A program made the position numbers and the translations under genes. From UBA6055 sp965203755 (GTDB lineage: Bacteria > Chloroflexota > Anaerolineae > Aggregatilineales > Phototrophicaceae): a stretch of DNA of 64,000 bases. Where the stretch lies: positions 1,488,001 to 1,552,000 of the forward strand of contig OZ241910.1 of assembly GCA_965203755.1 (NCBI GenBank), read 5' to 3'. Of the stretch, positions 59,983 through 64,000 are shown in pieces; the first letter of the stretch is position 1; every line of letters starts with the position of its first letter. The notes beneath the pieces are model-generated. The model had not been told where the DNA came from, did no database searches, and saw only the letters and a program-made list of their open reading frames with translations.

Positions 59983-60588
59983 TATGTCAATCCTTTTAGC
60001 TCTCGTTATTCATTTATTATACCGATGGCAGGCTGATGTGGTATATCCCAAACATATTCAAATATATCCCAATATCCCAAATGATACAGTAAGGCACTGA
60101 ACAAGTCCGTCTGTTCAAAACTTTGGACAGGATGTTAAAATTTTTGTTGAAATCTATGAACAGGCTGGGCTCAAAAACGCTAAGGTTGTTCAAAACTCCA
60201 CATCTGTCGCTGCGCTTGTGCAAAACTTCAGATTGTCCTGTTCAGACTGTTCATAAGCCGCTGTTTTTGAACATCTGCCTGTTCAAAACTTTTGCTGTCA
60301 ATATCGCAGGTTGACATCTATTTTTAGGGATATATTTGCCATATATCGGTCAATTTTGGGATATGTTTGGGATATGCGGACTCGATTCTGTTTCTTATTG
60401 AAAAGTTTTGAACATTTTGAACAGGCTCTATTATTAATACTACTAATATAAACAAACTTCCATTCACAAAATCCTTTATTACACACATCCGCTCTCCAAT
60501 CCTTAGCGAAAATCCAAGGACAGTGATACAATCAAAATAACCTGAAGCATTTAGATGGTGTACCAGATACACACGATAGGAGACACAG
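59983..60588. other. AT-rich intergenic region with repeat element
   Basis: About 600 bases between the divergent YceI and UPF0173 genes, much lower in GC than its surroundings. It contains a 333-bp repeat element (60043-60375) and a short weak promoter (TACAAT at 60527). No convincing gene was found; small frames inside it lack ribosome-binding sites and family resemblance. Confidence 0.5.
60043..60375. repeat. 333-bp inverted-repeat element with internal iteron-like repeats
   Basis: ATATCCCAAACATAT at 60043-60057 is repeated inverted and perfectly at 60361-60375. Inside and next to it are several copies of TGTTCAAAACTTT: direct copies near 60112 and 60280, imperfect ones at 60187 and 60216, and inverted ones near 60402 and 60263. 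More ATATCCC units flank the left arm. The structure is like an iteron array, a miniature element or a multi-site operator. No DnaA boxes or transposase are present. Confidence 0.65.
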
Positions 60589-61275
60589 ATGGCTGTTTCG
60601 TTCAAATGGCTGGGACATTCGGCATATTCATTGGATATTGACGGACACAAGGTATTGATTGATCCCTTTCTAACCGGCAATCCGGCGGCGGTATCCAAAG
60701 CGGAAGAGCTTGACGCCGAAATTATTCTTATGACGCACGCTCACGGCGACCATGTAGGCGATTCGGTTGAGATCGCCAAGCGCACCGGGGCGATGGTGGT
60801 ATGCAATTTTGAGATGGGCGACTGGTACAGCGCCCAAGGGGTCGAGCATGTCTTTCAGGGCAACCCGGGCGGGTCATATCGCAATGACTGGATGACGGCT
60901 AAGTGGACAGCTGCCTTTCACAGTTCATCCTTTCCCGATGGCGCCTATGGCGGGCAGCCGAACGGCTTTATCGTCCGCGGCGGCGGCATTGCCCTGTATC
61001 ATGCTGGGGATACCAGTTTGTTTGGCGATATGCGTCTGATTGGCGAAGAAGGCTTGGATCTGGCGTTCTTGCCGATTGGAGATGTCTTTACTATGGGGAT
61101 TGAGGATTCGCTCAAGGCGATTCGATGGCTAAAGCCTAAATATGTATCGCCAATGCACTATAATACCTTCCCGCCGATAGAGCAGGATGTGGCGCAATGG
61201 GGCGAAAGGGTGCATCAAGAGACCGACGCCCGGGCGATTATCCTCAATCCGGATGGCGAATTTACGTTGGATTAG
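60589..61275 (+). CDS. UPF0173 metal-dependent hydrolase (metallo-beta-lactamase fold)
   Basis: A 228-residue enzyme of the MBL superfamily. The zinc-binding motif is MTHAHGDHVGD (HxHxDH) near residue 45, with HAGDTSLFG and SPMHYNTFPPIEQD further on, as in UPF0173 proteins (E. coli UlaG/B. subtilis YtkL-like). Their substrates are mostly unknown. GGAG precedes the ATG at 60589. It ends tail-to-tail, 14 bases overlapping, with the nucleotidyltransferase gene. The AT-rich element upstream may contain its control sites. Confidence 0.9.
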   Translation: MAVSFKWLGHSAYSLDIDGHKVLIDPFLTGNPAAVSKAEELDAEIILMTHAHGDHVGDSVEIAKRTGAMVVCNFEMGDWYSAQGVEHVFQGNPGGSYRNDWMTAKWTAAFHSSSFPDGAYGGQPNGFIVRGGGIALYHAGDTSLFGDMRLIGEEGLDLAFLPIGDVFTMGIEDSLKAIRWLKPKYVSPMHYNTFPPIEQDVAQWGERVHQETDARAIILNPDGEFTLD

Positions 61276-62122
61276 GCGAAGCGCGGTCTTTGTCGCGCAG
61301 TTCACGGATATAACGCTCGATTTTACTATAAGTTTCGGCAGGATAGGGATAATTAAGCTGCTGCGTCAGTTCCAGCGACAGGCGGCGAAAGAGTTCAAGC
61401 TGCATCAGCAGGCTGTGCCAGAGTTCAGCCGTATCCCAGCTTGACCAGATGCCCTCAAGGGCGCCGTACGTTTCATCATCAACCCAATCGCGTATGCGTC
61501 GGCCCAACAGCCAGGTATTGGTGGCTGGACTGTGGCCGGCGCGGGCGCGCCATTCCAGCAGTTGCAGCAGATTGCTTTTCATCGTCCAATCGCGGAATTT
61601 GACCACCCAGAAGTCGCGGCGGCGGATAAACTGCGCCACATGGAGCGCCTCGAACCAAAATTCGTCGATCACCGCGCGCAGCGCCGCGGCATTCGGCAGT
61701 TCGGGCTGCGGGAAAATACGCGGTGAGGGGGGCAGATTTTGGCAGAGTTTGTCTTTGTCGAGGGCGACGATGTAACCGCGCTGATATTCCTCGGATAATG
61801 CGCCGCTTGCCGCCATTGCCTGAATCGCAGCCGCGCCGACGAATTGAAAATCGACCTTTTTGCCGCCGGCGAACCAGACCAGACGATAGGGCGCATCGGG
61901 TTTCAGCGGAAAGCGGATCCAGACCTCGCCCAGCGCATCCAGCCAACTGTCGTCATACAGATATTGGGCAAAGTCGCTGGCGATGATTTGCAGGTCTAAA
62001 TCCGACCATTCATCGGTCGAGCCATCGCTGCGCGCGAATGACCCGGTGATGACCGCCGCCCGAATAGGTTCTTCTTGGTTCGCCCAACTGATGATTTTGT
62101 CGAGGAGTTCGCGCCTTGGCAC
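61262..62122 (-). CDS. AadK-like aminoglycoside nucleotidyltransferase family protein
   Basis: A 286-residue protein resembling the 6-adenylyltransferases of the ANT(6)/AadK family. The nucleotidyltransferase motif is GSFARSDGSTDEWSDLDLQI (GS...DxD), with KKVDFQFV as the third acidic strand, and LPPSPRIFPQPELPNAAALRAVIDEFWFEA in the helical C-terminal domain. ANT(6) enzymes adenylylate streptomycin at the 6-hydroxyl; without a wider set it could be a related nucleotidyltransferase of other role. The gene is divergent from RsfS. Confidence 0.75.
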   Translation of the reverse strand: MPRRELLDKIISWANQEEPIRAAVITGSFARSDGSTDEWSDLDLQIIASDFAQYLYDDSWLDALGEVWIRFPLKPDAPYRLVWFAGGKKVDFQFVGAAAIQAMAASGALSEEYQRGYIVALDKDKLCQNLPPSPRIFPQPELPNAAALRAVIDEFWFEALHVAQFIRRRDFWVVKFRDWTMKSNLLQLLEWRARAGHSPATNTWLLGRRIRDWVDDETYGALEGIWSSWDTAELWHSLLMQLELFRRLSLELTQQLNYPYPAETYSKIERYIRELRDKDRASPNPT

Positions 62123-62199
62123 GGCTTCGCGCTCTGGAATGTGATTGTTCCGCTTCGATATTCTGTGTTAAAATAGGGATACCCTTTGAAAAGAATACG

Positions 62200-62565
62200 A
62201 TGGAGACCTGTTATTTGCAATCATTAGAACTTGCACATCATATTGTTGACCTTGTCGAAGACCGCAAGGCAGAGGACATCCTCTTGCTGGACTTGCGGCC
62301 CGATAATATCATCGCCGATTTTTTTGTCATCTGTTCCGGCGGCAATGAGCGTCACCTGCGCGCCTTGACCGAACTTGTCCGCCAGGATGTGAAAGCGAAT
62401 TACCGGCAGATGCCTTTTACCAACGAAGGAACGGCTGAGAATGGCTGGGTTGTGATGGACTATGGCGATGTCGTCGCGCATTTTTTCTCGCCGGAAAAAC
62501 GCGATTTTTATGATCTGGAAGCATTGTGGGATGCGGCTTCAAAAGTCATGCTGCGGATTCAATGA
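62200..62565 (+). CDS. rsfS: ribosome silencing factor RsfS
   Basis: A 121-residue protein of the RsfS/YbeB/Iojap family: LELAHHIVDLVEDRKAEDILLLDLR, IADFFVICSGGNERHLRALTELV and GWVVMDYGDVVAHFFSPEKRDFYDLEALW. It binds ribosomal protein L14 and blocks subunit joining in starvation. The start at METCYLQSL is set just after GAAAAGAAT; upstream sequence is not conserved. It lies between an aminoglycoside-type transferase gene and the metal ABC importer. Confidence 0.92.
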   Translation: METCYLQSLELAHHIVDLVEDRKAEDILLLDLRPDNIIADFFVICSGGNERHLRALTELVRQDVKANYRQMPFTNEGTAENGWVVMDYGDVVAHFFSPEKRDFYDLEALWDAASKVMLRIQ

Positions 62566-62650
62566 GCGGACATCTGCCGCAAGCGCCGCCGGCTGTATGA
62601 AATCCTGGAGCGGAAAGGACAGGCATGATGCAAACCCTGATAATTGAAGT

Positions 62651-63490
62651 TTACCGAGCTTTCCGCAGCGATTGCAGGATAAATACCAGCGCAAACAAGG
62701 CGCTCAAGGTCAGCACGATACAGGCGCCGGATGGAATATCGAGATAGTAAGAGAAGTAAAATCCGATTATGCCGCTGATGATGCCAATCAGGCTGGCGAC
62801 CGCGATCATCTGATGCAGACGTTTGACCAATAAGCGGGCGGTGGCGGCCGGCGTAATCAGCAAGGCCAGCATCAGCGAAATGCCGACGGCCTGCAGGCTG
62901 GCGACAATGGTCACGGCGATGAGAATCAGGAGCAGGATACGGAGCGATTCCACCGGCAGCTTGAGGCTGTGCGCCAGGCTCAAATCAAAGCTGATGACGA
63001 GGAACTCCTTGTATAGCAGGGCGATGATGGCCAGCACAGCCGCCCCCATTGCGGCCATCAAAGCGAGGTCGTTTTGGGCGATGCCGTTAATGCTGCCAAA
63101 GAGGATGTGCGTCAGGTCAATGGCGTAGCTGGATTGAGTGCTGACAATGGCGATGCCGAGCGCAAACATGGTCACGAAGACAATGGCAACGGCGCTGTCT
63201 TCTTTCAGGCGGTCGCTGCGGGTCAGCCAGGCGATGACCAGCGCCGAGACAATGCCGGCGCCCAATCCACCGACAAAGAGGCTGCTGCCGATGCTGCCAC
63301 TGGCGGTATAGGATAAAGCGATGCCGGGCAAAATGGTATGGGTCAGCGCATCGCCAAGGAAAGCCATGCCGCGGACCACCACAAAACAGCCCACGACCGC
63401 ATTGATGCCGCCAACCAGAATCAGCGCCAGCATACCGCGTTGAATAAAGGCATAGTTCAGAGGTTCAGCCAAGAAGCCAGCGATGTCCAT
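62651..63490 (-). CDS. zinc/manganese ABC transporter permease
   Basis: A 279-residue inner-membrane protein with about eight hydrophobic segments, of the ABC-3 (ZnuB/MntB) family. Landmarks are the N-terminal LNYAFIQRGMLALILVGGINAVVGCFVV, RGMAFLGDALTHTILPGIALSY with the conserved ALTH, and LMLALLITPAATARLL. GGAGG lies five bases before the ATG at 63490. It lies just downstream of the ATPase gene, with which it probably forms an operon; the binding protein is outside the window. Zn2+ or Mn2+ is the likely cargo. Confidence 0.92.
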   Translation of the reverse strand: MDIAGFLAEPLNYAFIQRGMLALILVGGINAVVGCFVVVRGMAFLGDALTHTILPGIALSYTASGSIGSSLFVGGLGAGIVSALVIAWLTRSDRLKEDSAVAIVFVTMFALGIAIVSTQSSYAIDLTHILFGSINGIAQNDLALMAAMGAAVLAIIALLYKEFLVISFDLSLAHSLKLPVESLRILLLILIAVTIVASLQAVGISLMLALLITPAATARLLVKRLHQMIAVASLIGIISGIIGFYFSYYLDIPSGACIVLTLSALFALVFILQSLRKAR

Positions 63491-63518
63491 ATTACCCTCC
63501 CCCCGGCCGGGATGCTGA

Positions 63519-64000
63519 CTAAATATCAGCAGCTTGTCGTTGTGCTGAAACACCGGCGCAGCAATCGCTAAAGGCCGTTACTAGATTCTTCGAACTCAAC
63601 ACAATCTGCGGCTTGCCGAAGTCCAGCAGCGTCCCATTTTTCAGGATGATGGTTTTGTCGAAACGCTGGGATGCTTTTTCCATGTGATGGGTGGACAGCA
63701 GGACAGTAATGCCCTGCCGCGTTAAGCTGTCTAGGGTTTCTGTGATTTCGCGCTCCGATGCGCGGTCGACGCCGGTAAAAGGCTCATCCAGCAGCAGGAC
63801 GCGGGCTTCCTGCGCCAGCGCCCGCGCAATAAAAACCCGCCGCCGCTGCCCGCCGCTAAGTTCGCTGATTTGCCGGGCAGCAAAATCGTTCAGGCTAAGA
63901 TGATCGAGAATGCGGCGCACGACGGCGCCGTCTTTTTTGCCGGGCAGCCGAAACCAGCCAATATGACGGCTGCGGCCCATCATAACGACATCGAGAACGG
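63519..64000 (-). CDS. metal ABC transporter ATP-binding protein (partial)
   Basis: The C-terminal about 160 residues of an ABC ATPase that runs off the window edge. Visible are the LSGGQRRRVFIARAL signature, LLLDEPFTGVD (Walker B), and the H-loop STHHMEKAS. Walker A lies beyond position 64000. The frame stays open through the last base. It is 28 bases upstream of the permease gene on the same strand and would power the Zn/Mn importer. The ATG at 63983 is internal, not the true start. Confidence 0.92.
   Translation of the reverse strand, partial: VLDVVMMGRSRHIGWFRLPGKKDGAVVRRILDHLSLNDFAARQISELSGGQRRRVFIARALAQEARVLLLDEPFTGVDRASEREITETLDSLTRQGITVLLSTHHMEKASQRFDKTIILKNGTLLDFGKPQIVLSSKNLVTAFSDCCAGVSAQRQAADI

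Noticed and set aside
59983..60588. Possible replication origin
   Set aside because: The region is AT-rich with repeats, but no TTATCCACA-type DnaA boxes and no dnaA, dnaN or gidA genes are near, so oriC is not supported.
60017..60698. Several short open frames (62 to 124 codons) inside the AT-rich repeat region
   Set aside because: No ribosome-binding sites, no family likeness, and they overlap the inverted-repeat element and each other.
1..64000. CRISPR array, rRNA operon or transposase
   Set aside because: No regularly spaced repeats, no rRNA signature, and no transposase-like protein was found in the window.

Overview
The window reads as a chromosomal segment of a moderately GC-rich bacterium, most likely a member of the Chloroflexota (Anaerolineae-like). 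The assignment is an inference from gene content: a CarD-type RNA polymerase regulator, a short four-domain S1 protein, a toast-rack protein, a malic enzyme fused to a phosphotransacetylase-like domain, MDR and PfkB enzymes, several TTG starts, and secreted proteins with PTPTPRP linkers. No rRNA or CRISPR array was seen. One tRNA, tRNA-Leu(UAA), is present.

Layout. 0-1.4 kb: MFS transporter. 1.4-6.7 kb: a minus-strand phage-type structural cassette (protease-capsid fusion, head-tail connector, tail completion, tail protein) with a TipAS-domain gene in its middle and no terminase or portal. 7.0-8.3 kb: first copy of a secreted beta-helix family. 8.4-11.0 kb: cation efflux and a type II restriction-modification pair. 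11-22.6 kb: central metabolism and housekeeping (malic enzyme, isocitrate/homoisocitrate dehydrogenase family, SbcC, CarD, S1 protein, C-N hydrolase). 22.8-25.9 kb: sugar ABC importer without its ATPase. 26.1-28.6 kb: methyltransferase-endonuclease fusion and an ABC-2-like membrane protein. 28.8-30.1 kb: second beta-helix copy. 30.2-41.9 kb: glycosyltransferase, inositol-phosphatase-like enzyme, heterodimeric ABC exporter, tandem thioredoxin, tyrosine recombinase, metallopeptidase, MoxR, HU, PfkB kinase. 42.3-43.5 kb: tRNA-Leu, nuclease, deformylase. 43.6-45.5 kb: AT-richer three-gene island with a TIGR04255 protein. 45.6-48.9 kb: SbcD, a small conserved protein and a processive GT2. 49.3-50.5 kb: third beta-helix copy. 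50.6-55.2 kb: aldolase, Maf, BI-1, MFS, molybdopterin oxidoreductase. 55.3-57.0 kb: second type II restriction-modification pair. 57.2-64 kb: MDR dehydrogenase, RdgB, YceI, a 333-bp inverted-repeat element, UPF0173 hydrolase, nucleotidyltransferase, RsfS, and the start of a Zn/Mn ABC importer.

Main discovery candidate: three paralogous secreted beta-helix proteins (7.0, 28.8 and 49.3 kb) each carry a long homopolymer (G12, C10, C17) between the upstream start codon and the signal peptide. In the C17 gene a gain or loss of one C gives a stop within about ten codons after the tract. In the C10 gene a loss stops within 14 codons, while a gain reads another frame for about 70 codons. In the G12 gene the start with the best ribosome-binding-site spacing is out of frame at the present length and would come into frame at G11. 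All three share a cysteine-containing C-terminal module, nearly identical in DNA between copies 1 and 2, behind divergent beta-helices. This looks like a phase-variable, possibly recombining, surface or secreted protein family. Secondary points of interest are the incomplete phage cassette with the TipAS gene, three separate restriction-modification-type modules, and the iteron-rich element at 60.0-60.4 kb.
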